DNA of 64,000 nt from Coffea arabica. Its lineage: Eukaryota > Streptophyta > Magnoliopsida > Gentianales > Rubiaceae. Of this stretch, positions 10,896 to 22,750 are shown piece after piece. The translations under genes and the position numbers were made by a program. The stretch spans positions 48,307,001-48,371,000 of the forward strand of contig NC_092316.1 of assembly GCF_036785885.1 (NCBI RefSeq), written 5' to 3'. The notes below the pieces were generated by a model. The model saw only the letters and a program-made list of their open reading frames with translations, was not told the origin of the DNA and ran no database searches. Within the stretch, counting starts at the first letter, position 1. Each line of letters begins with the position of its first letter.

Positions 10896-13800
10896 GCGTG
10901 ACCACGTCTAGGAGATATAGTTGCTGCAAGGAAGGTGTAAAGCGCAAGTACGAAGGTGATGTGATGCCAAAGAGGACACGAGCGCCGACGAAAACAAGGT
11001 GTGGAGCTAAAATGGTTATCGTGTTGTTTAGAGGAACAATGAAGTACCGTGTGCATGACCTTGTCTTAGAGCATAACCATGAGTTGCACATTGCTCAATG
11101 TGCACACATGATGCCATCACAAAGAAAAGTGAGCGAGACTCAAGGATTCCAAGCTGAAATAAGCGAGGACGCTGGACTTTCATTGAAACAGAGTCATGAG
11201 CTTATGGGAAAGGAGGCAGGTGGGATGGGAAATGTGGGATATACTCGGGAAGACCTGAAACGATATCTTCGTACTCGACGGGAAAGGAGTTTGAAATATG
11301 GAGAAGCAGGTAGCATGCTGAATTATTTTCAAGAGCAAACACTCGAGAATCCATCGTTTTTTCATGCCGTACAGCTGGACTGTGAAGAGCAGATAACGAA
11401 TATCTTTTGGGCTGATGCAGGAATGTTAATTGACTACAAATTTTTTGGAGACGTAGTCACATTCGACACAACCTACAAAACAAATAAAGAATACCGGCCA
11501 CTTGGAGTGTTTGTGGGGTTTAACCAACATAGGCAAATTGTGATATTCGATGCTGCTCTTATGTATGATGAGACTATAGATTCTTTCAAATGGGTGTTTG
11601 GTACATTTCTAGAAGCAATGTGCGGAAAGCGTCCAAGTACCATACTAACCGACCAAGATCATGCCATGGCAGCCGCTCTTTCAGTTGTTATGCCTGAAAC
11701 ATTTCACGGTCTATGTACGTTTCACATAAGGCGTAATTTTATGAAACATTTTGGCAATCACTACAAGGAAAATAGTGATCTTCCATACATGTTTGGTGCA
11801 TGCATGTATGAGTTTGAAAAAGTGGAACAATTCAATAGGGTGTGGGAGGCGATGGTGAAGAAACACAATCTTGAAAATAATGAATGGCTCTCCGGGTTGT
11901 ATAGAATTCGTGATAAATGGGCAAGGTGCATGATGAAAGAAAGATGGACCGCGGGAATGCGAAGCACCCAACTTAGCGAAAGCCTAAATGCAGCAATTAA
12001 AAATCATTTGAAACTGGATCATAACCTTGTGCAGTTCTTTAGACATTTCAATCGGGTGGTTGATGAAAAGAGACATAATGAACTGATCGCAGAATATGAA
12101 ATGAGGCAAAAACTCTCCATGGTCGGGTTAAGGCAAACACCTATGCTTGTGCATGCATCAGAGACGTATTCACCAACCGTATTTGTTGCATTCTAAAATG
12201 AATATGGCGAGTCAACAGCTATGGTTATATTGAGACAGCAAGATGCAGCGATGATTGTGGAGTTTGCGGTCATGAGGTATGATGGAGGACCTGAAAGAAT
12301 AGTGGTATTCAATCGAAATGATCTAAGTGTACGTTGTAGTTGCAAAAAATACGAGAATGAAGGCATTTTATGTGGGCACGCGTTGAAGGTGTTTGATACT
12401 GTGGGCATAAAAATAATTCCTCCTGAATACATTAAGAGGCGATGGACAAAAAGAGCTCGGGCTGGAGACTGTTTTGATCGGCGAAGATGGGAAGTTGTGG
12501 TTGATCCTAAAATAATGATTTCAACTCGTTATCGGGAGCTCGCTCCATCCATGATTAAGATCGCAACTCAAGCAGCAATGTCGGAGGACACCAGCAAAGT
12601 AGCAATCACTGTCATATCCGATTTGGCAAAGAGAGTTGAGCTCCTCCTCTCAGAAAGTGAAGAACAACCTTTGCAAAATAAAAAAAATCTGAATATGGAG
12701 GAACGGGATAAAATTGAAATTGGGAATGAAATGGGGGAGGCAGTAGTCGCAAGAGGCATTAAAAAACGAGGTGGTGGGAAGAAAAGTAGAGTGATGCGAA
12801 GTTGGATCGATAAATTTGACAGAGTAAAAAGAAAATCTAGATTATCAAGGACTACACAGACTACGGTATGGATCAAATTTTGGTACTCGGGGAACATTTA
12901 TGCTAAAACTAAGTTATCGTTATGCTATTAACTAAAGTTTAGGTATCATTCATTATGAAATAATATTATTGCCGTGTCAATACTGTAGGCCTCAGAATCG
13001 GAGCCGACATCGGTTTCATATGAGGAATACATGTTTATGGGATGTCGTTCATCTACTGACTCTGTTTCGGTTAGTATAAAACGGACATGACTGTTGCTTT
13101 TATTTGGATGTTTCTAACAGCATAAATAGTTACATTGATCTTACATTGTGTGATAATGTTGTTACGGCTGTCATCCCTCCTGATATACCTATTTTGTTTG
13201 TCTTATACAATGATTTGGTCCATACGAAACTCGTAGACGCATTCAATGAGCCAGACAGTGAATGGCCCTCCAAACGCTATTGCTCCGAATATCGATGAAA
13301 GTGAAACGGTATGTATATATTCAGTAGTTAAAATAAAGACCTTCTTATTCGTGTAGTAGAGCTACCTTTTTTTTAGGGTTAATATCAGAAACCTCCCTTG
13401 AGATTTCTTCTAATCACACCTAGAACCCCTCATGTTTTCGAAATCACACTTAGCACCCCTGGAATGACAACTTTGGTATCATTGTCCGCCCCTCATTATT
13501 TTTGTTCCACTTTTACCCTCCTTATGAACTCTATTTATGTAACTCACATCCCTCCACGCAAAGGTAACACTACAAAATCGTTCTTAAGCAGTGTAACATG
13601 TTTTGAACATTTTGTAATTTTATGTAAGCTTGTTGTACATCTTTATAATAGATTGCATTTCTGTTATTAAGTTTTACAAATAATTCACATAAAGTTACAC
13701 ATTGTTTAAAAAATGTTACATTGATCTGAACGGTGATAAAAAAAAAATGTGACTATGGATTGTCATAATGGCAGCAATAGTTTCAATATGTGATTGTAGT

Positions 13801-15131
13801 TGTAAATCAACTTGCTCTTCCATTTTTATGAAAATGAGGTCGTATAAATAGTTTTTTGTGCATTCTAGTCGAATGGAGTTTGTAAGTTATTAATATTGCG
13901 ATACCCTATTATCAAGTAAAAATGGATTGCTAATGCTATATACTCGTGAATTCCCATCATCTTTAAACTACTTTTAGATTATGTTATTATTCACTTAGAA
14001 ATTGCAATTTTGGCAATGGCACTATGTCCATTGCCAAAAGTCAACATCACTGGAAACTCTATAGCTATTTAATATTAGGGAGTGGGATAGGAACAATTGT
14101 TAGATCAACCATCCCTAAATCGTGTAACATTTTTTGAACATTTTGTAATTTTATGTAAATTTCTTGTACATCGTTACAATAGAAGTCTGATAAGTTGTTA
14201 TTGTACATATGAGTCCAATATGTAATAATCGTATTTGTGTTGATAAATTTTACAAATAGTTCAATTAGAATTACACTTTGTACAAAAAATATTACATAAT
14301 TACATAATAGTTTTACATAATTTAGGGAAAACCTCAAGGGAGGTTTTCGAAATTAACTCTACATAAATAGAGTTCACAAGGAGGGTAAAAGTGGAACAAA
14401 AATAATGAGGGGCGGACAATGATACCAAAGTTGTCATTCCAGGGGTGCTATGTGTGATTTCGAAAACATGAGGGGTTCTAGGTGTGATTAGAAGAAACCT
14501 CAAGGGAGGTTTCTGATATTAACCCTTTTTTTATAGTATTGTAATGGTGGGCATGGTGGGCACCCGAAAGCTGTCAAATCATGCAAATTATGTAGTTAAC
14601 GTATGCTCGCTTTAATAACATATTATTTTTTATTATTCGAAGGTTCACCGTTTGGCTAATCAGGGGCCTCCTACAAGTGTCCCTACAGAATGGATGCATC
14701 CCAGATTTTCTATTTTTTCCAAGTATAACTCTGTCAGAGATGTCTTAATGGTCTGATATATCATTTTCATTATAATGTCTAGTCCAATTTAACTTTATAA
14801 GTGAGCAATATAGGCATTGGTAATGATTTGTTGACAGTCGATTACTTATACTATGTAATGTAGGAGGAGCGTGCAGCACTTTTAACACACTGTGATGTTG
14901 ATGCATATCATGTATTTGCACCTTCACCCCAGGTGATAAACTTTTATCGTTGCAGCACATATTTATGTACTGTTGTTAATTGGAGACTTGGACATCGTAT
15001 ATCATTAATCGTATGTTTCATTAATAATATTGCTGATTCACCATCGTTACGCATTTCAGGGAAGAAATAACACCCAGGGATTGCAACTTCGCGTTGACGT
15101 CGCCTCCCCCGATAATGAGATTGATGAATGA
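10748..15131 (+). CDS. FAR1-like MULE transposase, one premature stop
   Basis: Mobilises MULE-2 (inferred from family). Six exons join in phase with GT-AG introns: 10748-12865, 12989-13069, 13237-13308, 14643-14750, 14864-14932 and 15060-15131, giving 840 codons. FAR1-type DNA-binding region at about residues 16-110 (EFNSEEDAYQFYNKYAFK ... LEHNHEL). The MULE core has Asp240 in VVTFDTTYKTNKEYRPLG and Asp302 in LTDQDHAMAAA, followed by HGLCTFHIRRNF. A SWIM finger, CSCKKYENEGILCGH, starts at about residue 530. The tail is basic then acidic. Codon 483 is TAA (12194-12196) where the MULE-1 homologue has Gln (VFVAFQNEY), so a CAA-to-TAA change; it would truncate the protein before the SWIM finger. 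The frame is otherwise open. ATG 10748 was chosen as the first Met in the open frame; an upstream acceptor (GGCAG at 10736) suggests a 5' non-coding exon. A MITE (13376-14525) sits in the third intron. Confidence 0.85.
13376..14525. mobile_element. 1,150-bp MITE with 166-bp terminal inverted repeats
   Basis: Ends GGGTTAATATCAGAAACCTC inverted at both sides. The inverted repeats 13376-13541 and 14360-14525 are each 166 bp with only about three mismatches and no gap. Flanks carry TTTTTTTA directly repeated (13368-13375, 14526-14533), an 8-bp duplication, though T-rich and so less decisive. The interior is non-coding. Next to the right repeat is a second copy of the end-like motif (about 14322-14358), also palindromic. 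It lies within intron 3 of the MULE-2 transposase and so should be removed on splicing. Superfamily uncertain: hAT-like by duplication length, MULE-like by repeat length. Confidence 0.88.
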
Positions 15132-16068
15132 TGTGTAACTATATTTTTTGAACGAGACATTAAGTGGTTGTCCCAACTTAGGAATACTGCATATGTACGT
15201 GTTACAAGCAGTTAATAGGGTGTTACAACTTATTGACGAGGTTGTACAGGCACCATTGATATTTCACTCTTTTCAAATTTAGACAAGTGGATTACAATTG
15301 TAATCACATCTAGTGGTACTAATCATCAATAGTTTGTATTGGGTTATATAAAATTGTTAGGAAATTATAAAGTTGGTAGAAAATTGAAGTAACAATTTTA
15401 CAATAGAATTGAACGTGTTTTTTGTGATCGGATATTTTTCACTAAATCGACCATAACAGTTGAATGGCTGTCGTGATATGTATACCATTCTACTACATTC
15501 AATTGCATACCTTAATAACATATTTATTGGCATAGATCGCACCGCCAAAGGTACGATGTATAAGATAACACAGTCTAAAGTATAAATTGTCTTGATTTTG
15601 TTACGATGCTAAATTCGAATTATTATTGGGCTATTTTTATTAAAATATTATCATTTAGGCCATTTGTTTTGTATCGATTGACGAATTTAGCGCCCCATTG
15701 ACATGATGTATCACAGGCACATCAATTGGTATTACAAGGATTAGGTACAAGTTTTTAGGTTAATTGAATTATGGTCAAGCCAGGTCACGACCACATGTTG
15801 GTAATAGGTGCGCATAAGAAAATGATTCCTTGGAGAATTAATTTGTAACGTTAAAACGAAGTTTTACAATGTCACAAAAAGGAAGAACGAACAGTACACA
15901 ATGGGTTACAACCAGTAAGGGATATGTTACTGTTGCGTTACAACTAGTTACGACTGTTTAACAGGCATCACTAATATCCAAATATGGTAAGCAATTTGTG
16001 GGAGTAGAGATTATAATGAGTATAGTTTTATCGCTACCCTGATGAACATTGGACTACATCCCTTGTTA
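15132..16068. other. Spacer between transposase and orphan ORF
   Basis: AT-rich, rich in GTTACAA and TGTAAC words. Both flanking genes converge on it, so it should hold their 3' ends and poly(A) signals. No gene seen. Confidence 0.4.
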
Positions 16069-16686
16069 TCAGTTGTATCCCATACAACACCTGGGAACGC
16101 CGTCATGCATTAAACAGTGGGGTATGTACCTTTGAAAGTCATCGTCGCTTGATTCAGTAAAGTCAGATAGGTCCGGGTCCGATATAAGCATGGGATCTGC
16201 TAAAATGTGTTGAACCATACCATGTCTTTTTGCGGCCTGGATCTCATGGAACCTGTGAAGCCTACGCTCCATCTGCATAACTTCTCGCTGTAGTCTATGT
16301 AATACGCTTGCATCATTGGCTTGTGGTCCTATAACAAGATCCGCTGACCTTGTTCTCGGGATGCGGATGCCATGCCAGCGACAAAATACCTCTAATTCCA
16401 TTCTTCGCTCACGAACAGGCTCCCATATGGGTTCATGGTCCATAACGAAATAGCCAGACGGTAGATGATCGTTGACCGTATTTTTAAAAATGTGACCAGC
16501 TAGTCCCAGAGAGTTGTTGGTGTTAAGTGGAGCGTTCCTGAACTCGCGTTTGGTACCATATAAAATCCTCCCATCTGGTGTTTCATACTTGCTTATGGCA
16601 TTTGTTGGATCTAACGATACTTTCCGTCTTTTTTGCCGAACATTTGATGGTGAGCTTGTATGAGATCCTTCGTTTGTGGATTGCAT
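16069..16686 (-). CDS. Unrecognised 205-aa protein in MULE-2
   Basis: Open frame of 205 codons from ATG 16686, much longer than chance in this AT-rich DNA, with balanced amino-acid use. I do not recognise a domain. The N-terminus is Ser/Thr-rich with a basic, nuclear-localisation-like cluster (RQKRRK, about residues 18-23). A middle part has aromatic and Pro residues (LPSGYFVMDHEPIWEP). A helical, heptad-like stretch follows (about residues 133-165, HRLQREVMQMERRLHRFHEI), then an acidic Ser/Asp run (FTESSDDDF) and a Cys pair near the end (RCCMGYN). It lies between the convergent transposase and the GRF gene, on the same strand as GRF and Ulp1. It could be a nuclear accessory factor or a captured host exon; both are inference. 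Confidence 0.6.
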   Translation of the reverse strand: MQSTNEGSHTSSPSNVRQKRRKVSLDPTNAISKYETPDGRILYGTKREFRNAPLNTNNSLGLAGHIFKNTVNDHLPSGYFVMDHEPIWEPVRERRMELEVFCRWHGIRIPRTRSADLVIGPQANDASVLHRLQREVMQMERRLHRFHEIQAAKRHGMVQHILADPMLISDPDLSDFTESSDDDFQRYIPHCLMHDGVPRCCMGYN

Positions 16687-17448
16687 GACTATGCTAATAC
16701 CTACTGCTTTTTGGTTGGATGAAAGGAAGGATCTACTGATAAAGAATTAGGTGGGAGAAAAAAAGAGGTAGAAATTTTTAACAGAGCACCTATTTAAGAC
16801 CATGCATAGTAAATGGTTTCTTCTGACAACTTGACCAACTGCTTCCTATGTCATTTCATGTTGTTCTCCACGGGATAGTACTCCTGGGTGAGTACATGAA
16901 GGCATGGCAACCACCTATTAACGAGACAATAGACTCAACATTTAGTCAAATGTATAGTGTGTGGATGAAATAATTGTTTAATTTGATTCGATCATGACCT
17001 GTACTCCAACAACAATTGGGTCAGGTGAATACCCAATTATTCGTCAGTCACCTTACTTTTCAAGTGTAACAAGAAGTTACCACCAGTATTTACATAAATT
17101 ACAGGACGTTAATAAGCTGTTACCGCTTATTGATGTTCTTGTACAGGCACCTTGTCATTTGCCTATATGTTAAAATTTAGACAATTTGTTTACAATTGTA
17201 TTAACGATAAGTATTACAGATAGTATTACAGCACTTCAATAGGTATTACTCCTTCAGTACAGAAACGAACTTACAATTGGCGGCTTGGCTTGGTTCCACA
17301 TGACCACATAATAAGTAACAGTTTCGCAGAAGAACATGATACTTCGTTGGGACAAGTAATTTGAAAGTAGGGTAACTAATATTTAAAATGCAACAAATTT
17401 TGATTACTCCATGTACATGTTGAGTTACAACCAGTTATGTATATGTTA
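16687..17448. other. Upstream region of the 205-aa ORF
   Basis: AT-rich non-coding sequence with many GTTACAA and TGTAAC words. It should include the promoter of the 205-aa ORF. No gene seen. Confidence 0.4.
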
Positions 17449-18628
17449 CAATTCATTACAACTAATGAATATGGAAACGGCAGTTTTTCGTCTTATCTAG
17501 TTAAAACTACTGATATTACAACTAGAAATTCCCTGATATTACAACTAGTGATACTACAACTAGTTAATATCCGATGAACCTTTCCTCTTCTCTCGTGTGC
17601 GCAATTGCCCTTGGCACAAACAATAAGTCCGGCCCTCTAACACATATAATTTCTTAGACACTTTAGTAAGTGTCTATTGAGAACATAGAGATGGTCGATT
17701 CGAACCCCAAAACAATTGATGTAGCGAGGCCTTCTCGAACATCTCATTAAATTAGCGAGATCTTCTTGAACATCATGCAACCTACTGGCTGCTATTTGGC
17801 ACCCAAGAGCTTGATTTCTGTGTGAACCCTCTATTGATGACACTGCAATTGAGGTTAGAGGAGGGTTGAAGAATACTAATAATAAATTTCATGCACGGGT
17901 TCATTGCCACCCTTCAGTAGAATGAAATAGGAAGTGTGAAGTTATTGAAAATAAAAAATGTTTGTGTAGTAGTGAAAGGTGGACGGAAAAATCTTTGTTG
18001 TTGAGGGATATACTACTGCAACCGCGCCCTTTTATAGTCCGCAGGACCCTCACAATGTAGTAAAATATCACTGGACAACGCATTCCAAACCAAACAATTT
18101 TGTCGTGGCAGTGTAAGCTGTAGAGTTCGATGCATGCCATTGAATTGTGTCAAATCTGTTCACACATTAAAACAAATTATGCACCTGGCTCATGAAATGA
18201 CCTATACACCAATATCAAGGGTCATGTGGATAAACAGTTACACATCAGTGACGTGTACGTTTCACTATGTACGGATTGCGTTACAACCGGTTAGGTGTAT
18301 GTTACAATTTATTATAACTAATGAATTTGCAATCAGCAGCTTTTCGTCTGCTCTATTTAAAACTGAATAATATTCCAACTAGATATTCCCCGATATTACA
18401 ACTAGTGATAATACAACTAGTTAATGTTCGAGGAACCTTTCGTCTTCTCTTGTTTGTGGTATTGCCCTTGGCAGAAACGATAATTCCTCCCACTGACACA
18501 TTAAATTTCTTAGACACTTTATTAAGTATGTATTGAGAATAGTTACGATGATCGTTTCGAACCCCAAAACATTGCGTAGCGAGACTTTCTCGAACATCTC
18601 ATTAAAATAGTGAGATCTTCACGAACGC
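17449..18628 (+). repeat. Direct repeat pair of about 330 bp
   Basis: 17449-17775 and 18301-18628 are diverged direct copies. Shared landmarks are ATTACAACTAGTGATA, TTTCTTAGACACTTTA, TTCGAACCCCAAAACA and CTCGAACATCTCATTAAA. Short ORFs inside are chance. The spacing, about 850 bp, suggests an ancient segmental tandem duplication within MULE-2. Confidence 0.8.
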
Positions 18629-18839
18629 ATATGAGGGCAACTAGTACATCACGGGAGAAGAGACTGTAGACCCACATGCAGTGCCTGAACCATGTCGGAT
18701 AAGTTTTGTTACGTTTCCAGGCCAGATTTGTTGTACCGACAGTGAATATACGTGTTACGTGCTGTTGCCAATCGTTTACAGACTTCAACACATGTTTGCA
18801 GCTTTTATCATGTTTTGGTCCTGTCCACCAACTTTTAAG

Positions 18840-19620
18840 AGTCACGTGGATACAGAGTTACACCTTAGATTCATGTACATTTCACTGTGTGCATGCACAG
18901 TTACACTGTCACAGGGAGGTATGACAGCCCAAATTATGCAACAGTTTCTTGGCCAAGAGTCAGATGTGTAACACTCTATGACCTTGGTCAGTGTATGACC
19001 CAAATTTACTACCTCTATGAGCGGTTCGTACCTCCTTCTGCTCCAATGCTCTATAGGAGATTTCAAATTCGACCAGAAATTTTATGTATGTTGTAACTCA
19101 GAACAAACAAAGAGGTAAATAATAACTTACGAATTGTAACAATATATGAACAGTTTGTCAATCGTATGGACAAAATTTGTTGAACTATATTTTTAGTATC
19201 GATACATAAAATAATAAGTGTTACGTCGTGTCACTAATCAGCATCAGAAAATAAAATACCAATTGGGCAATTTTTATCATGGTAAGACCTGTATTGCAAC
19301 ATTAAGGGTACCGATGTGAATACTGAGTTACACATTAGTGACCTTAATTTCGACACTGTGCATACACAGTAATACGCAAAATATTGTGCACAAAATCTCA
19401 CAATGAATGTCAGTTTTTTGGCCCAAAGTCAGATGTGTAAAACTGAATGGCCTTGGTCATTCAATGACCCACGATGTGATAGTACCTGAATAAGCACCTC
19501 CTTCTGCTCCTGATGCTTTATTAAAAATTTTCAATTTTACAACTAATTCACTGAATGTTGTAACTTAGGACGAACAAAGCTGTAAGTAAGAACGTACGAA
19601 TTGTAACAATTTACAATTAA
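18840..19620 (+). repeat. Direct repeat pair of about 300 bp
   Basis: About 18840-19140 and 19310-19620 are diverged direct copies. Shared landmarks are TCAGATGTGTAA, TGACCTTGGTCA-like palindromes, CACCTCCTTCTGCTCC and TTACGAATTGTAACAAT. Non-coding. Confidence 0.75.
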
Positions 19621-19935
19621 GGTAACCATTTGTGCATCATTATACAATTAATAGTTTCAATTAGTTGGAGTCATTAACACAAAACAATTGAACAACACAG
19701 GTGATTTCAGATAAAAGAGCAATCATATAACTCCACAAAAAACTAATAGTGTGACTTCACCAGTTTCATACAACTATACGACTGCATCTACTGTTTACTC
19801 TATCTTCTAGATCACCTGCAAAAATGGAAAGTCAACAGTACAAGGATGTCAGTGTAACTTTGCCTATGAAGGATACATCTCCGACAAACTACAGGCGAAG
19901 TTTATATCATATGGGGTAAAAAATTGAAAGTGCTG

Positions 19936-20343
19936 TCAGCGACAAATTGCTATTAGGAGCAACAGAAAGGCGACCGCTACCGATATCATCATGAAGGTTT
20001 TCATTTGTCGAATATCTTGTTCGATTCGATGCACATGATACGGGAAAGAGTTTGGTTTATTTGGCACTGTTCCGGGACTGTCGAAGGAGCTTTCTCTACT
20101 TATTGCTTGTCGATTCGGTGAGGGAGGGCAGTAGTTAGCCTGAACTTGCTCATGATTCCTCCCTATTGGATGACACCAAGCGAAAAAAGCACAAATTTTT
20201 CCTTCACAATAGAAGTACAGTAACCCCTTCGTTGGTTTCTGTGACTCCACGATCTTCAGCCCAACCCTTTTTCCGCAATGGCAGTACCGATATTGGTACC
20301 TTAATTCAGTAGATCCGCCACCAAAATTGCTCGATGAAGACAT
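19936..20343 (-). CDS. GRF zinc-finger protein with C-terminal membrane segment
   Basis: 135 aa from ATG 20343. Residues about 20-58 form a GRF-type zinc finger (CHCGKRVGL, then YFYCEG and CAFFAWC: a CxC pair, a middle Cys and a late Cys after the aromatic core). A Pro/Ser-rich linker follows (NYCPPSPNRQ), then a short helix (VHRIEQDIRQMK) and a hydrophobic segment at the very end (MMISVAVAFLLLLIAIC), expected to be a tail anchor. GRF fingers in other proteins bind single-stranded nucleic acid; many small plant GRF proteins with this layout are uncharacterised. Single exon, no stops. It follows Ulp1 and precedes the orphan ORF on the same strand. MULE-3 in this window carries a gene of the same build. 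Confidence 0.8.
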   Translation of the reverse strand: MSSSSNFGGGSTELRYQYRYCHCGKRVGLKIVESQKPTKGLLYFYCEGKICAFFAWCHPIGRNHEQVQANYCPPSPNRQAISRESSFDSPGTVPNKPNSFPYHVHRIEQDIRQMKTFMMISVAVAFLLLLIAICR

Positions 20344-20557
20344 TTGAACGATCTAAAACTCCTTTTGGGTCACATAAGCTTTAGTGTTTTAACCTTCTGT
20401 TGAATTAATGGTTGTGTGTCGATCATGAGCTAACACGGACCAACACATAGGTGGGAGTTAATATGTGGCAAGAAACGATATAAGCTAGTAACTAAATTCT
20501 GGAGAATTAGTAAGTATAGAATAAGTAACATGTTTTTTGAAAACATACACAAAACCC

Positions 20558-20699
20558 AAAACATGTAATTGACTGTTACAATTGGGTTTACGTATCACTA
20601 ATCCAATAAATAAATTGATAATCAAACTTTTTGAATAAATGTAATAAACTACTGACCCGATTCGACACATGCATGCCATTTTCGAGTGTCTTCAAATAA
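20558..20699 (-). repeat. Duplicated fragment of a Ulp1 exon and its intron
   Basis: About 140 bp closely matching 23993-24131 inside the MULE-2 Ulp1-like gene, including the exon end encoding NGMHVSNR, the donor GTCAGT and adjacent intron (ATAATCAAACTTTTTGA). It lies about 3.4 kb downstream of the original, between the 134-bp array and the GRF gene. No other Ulp1 exons accompany it, so it is a fragment and not a second gene. Confidence 0.8.
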
Positions 20700-20793
20700 A
20701 CTATTTCATTTTCATGCCATTCGTCATTTGTCACAATAACTATTTTGTAACAACGGATACACAACCTATAAGCACACTGTAGCATGCAATCAT

Positions 20794-22330
20794 CAAACAT
20801 GGAGTTTTGTATTAATTTTCACACTCTAACTTCCCATTGAAGCATTTTATAATAGTCTTTAATAACATTCAACTTCCCAATAACTATTTTGTAACAACCT
20901 ACAAATACTTCGTAACTAACAATTTTCAAATATGGAGTTTTGTAAAAATTTTCAAACTATCCCCTTGCGAGTAACTGTTTTGTAACGGTTTTTGAATATA
21001 CTGTAACTTCCCAATAACTATTTTGTAACAATTTACAAACACTTTGTAACCAACAGACTTCAAATATGGACTTTTGTATTAATTTTCAAACTGCAACTTT
21101 CCAACTAACTATTTTGTAATAGTTAGCGAGCACACTGTAACTTTTAAAAAACTATTTTGTAACAATCTACAAACACTTTGTAATTAACAGTTTTCAAATA
21201 TGGAGTTTTATATTAATTTTCAATCTGCAACTTCCCAACTAACTATTCTGTAACATTCTACGAACACACTATAACTTTCCCAAAACTATTTTGTAACAAC
21301 GTACAAACACATCGTAACTAACAATTTTCAAATATGGAGTTTTGTAAAAATTTTCAAACTATCCCCTTACGAGTAACTGTTTTGTAACGGTTTTCGATCA
21401 TACTGTAACTTCCCAATAACTATTTTGTAACAATTTACAAACACTTCGTAACCAACAGACTTCAAATATGGACTTTTGTGTTAATTTTCAAACTGCAACT
21501 TTCCAACTAACTATTTTGTAATAGTTAGCGAGCACACTGTAACTTTTAAAAAACTATTTTGTAACAATCTACAAACACTTTGTAATTAACAGTTTTCAAA
21601 TATGGAGTTTTATATTAATTTTCAATCTGCAACTTCCCAACTAACTATTCTGTAACATTCTACGAACACACTATAACTTCCCAAAACTATTTTGTAACAA
21701 CGTACAAACACATCGTAACTAACAATTTTCAAATATGGAGTTTTGTAAAAATTTTCAAACTATCCCCTTGCGAGTAACTGTTTTATAACGGTTTTCGAAC
21801 ATACTGTAACTTCCCAATAACTATTTTGTAACAATTTACAAACACTTCGTAACCAACAGACTTCAAATATGGACTTTTGTATTAATTTTCAAACTGCAAC
21901 TTTCCAACTAACTATTTTGTAATAGTTAGCGAGCACACTGTAACTTTTAAAAAACTATTTTGTAACAATCTACAAACACTTTGTAATTAACAGTTTTCAA
22001 ATATGGAGTTTTATATTAATTTTCAATCCGCAACTTCCCAACTAACTATTCTGTAACATTCTACGAACACACTATAACTTTCCCAAAACTATTTTGTAAC
22101 AACGTACAAACACATCGTAACTAACAGTTTTCAAATATGAAGTTTTGTATTAATTTTCAAACTGTAACTTCCCAAATAACTATTTTGTTACAGTCATACA
22201 AAACACTGTAACTTCCCAATAATTCTTGACTAACAACCTACAAACACTTTGTAACTACCAGCAGTTATATATGAAGTTTTGTATTAATTTTCAAACTGTA
22301 ACTTCCCAATAACTAATTTTGCAACAAACT
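20794..22330 (-). repeat. 134-bp satellite-like array with 402-bp higher-order unit
   Basis: The anchor CAAATATGGA (or close variants) occurs at 20794, 20927, 21061, 21195, 21329, 21463, 21597, 21730, 21864, 21998 and 22132, a spacing of 133-134 bp throughout, with a last degenerate unit near 22265. Every third monomer is almost identical: the variant with ATCCCCTTGCGAGTAACTG recurs at about 20960, 21362 and 21763, giving a 401-402-bp higher-order repeat of three monomer types in three copies. Each monomer holds several TGTAAC and GTAAC words. The array lies just downstream of the Ulp1-like gene's last exon. Confidence 0.93.
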
Positions 22331-22750
22331 AATTGGGCGTTTGTTCTATAGTTACACATTGTTCAATGTAGGTTCTAGTATAGTTGGCACAGAGTCACGA
22401 CGAGCATCTTTGAACCATAGATTTACAACACAATTGAACCAATTAATGCTCCGTTAATGTTATTACTGACATTATTCTAGTGTCAATAGAAAATCTGAAT
22501 TAAATTCGGAAGTTATGGCCACAAATGATAAATAAACAGCACCATGATACAAATTGCTAATCAGTATTGATGCTAATGTCTCCAGAAAAACAAAACTACT
22601 GTCTCAAAAGAAAGGTCCTTCTGAGTAGACTCCATAATAAAATTAGTTACAGCAATCCAAAAGCTGTAATACACATGTAAATAATATACAAAAGCACGTC
22701 AAATGCAATTTTGTGAATTTCCTTCTCTCCCAGTCATGAATACTTATAAA

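Noticed and set aside
13104..13298. 64-codon ORF used as a gene
   Set aside because: Its 3' half overlaps, in another frame, a transposase exon (13237-13308) that fits splice sites and phase better.
20588..20800. 70-codon ORF containing NGMHVSNR on -
   Set aside because: Only a duplicated exon fragment plus intron; no further exons follow, so not a gene.
20794..22330. Regular repeats considered as a CRISPR-like array
   Set aside because: Monomers are adjacent 134-bp units without unique spacers, in plant nuclear DNA; this is a tandem satellite.
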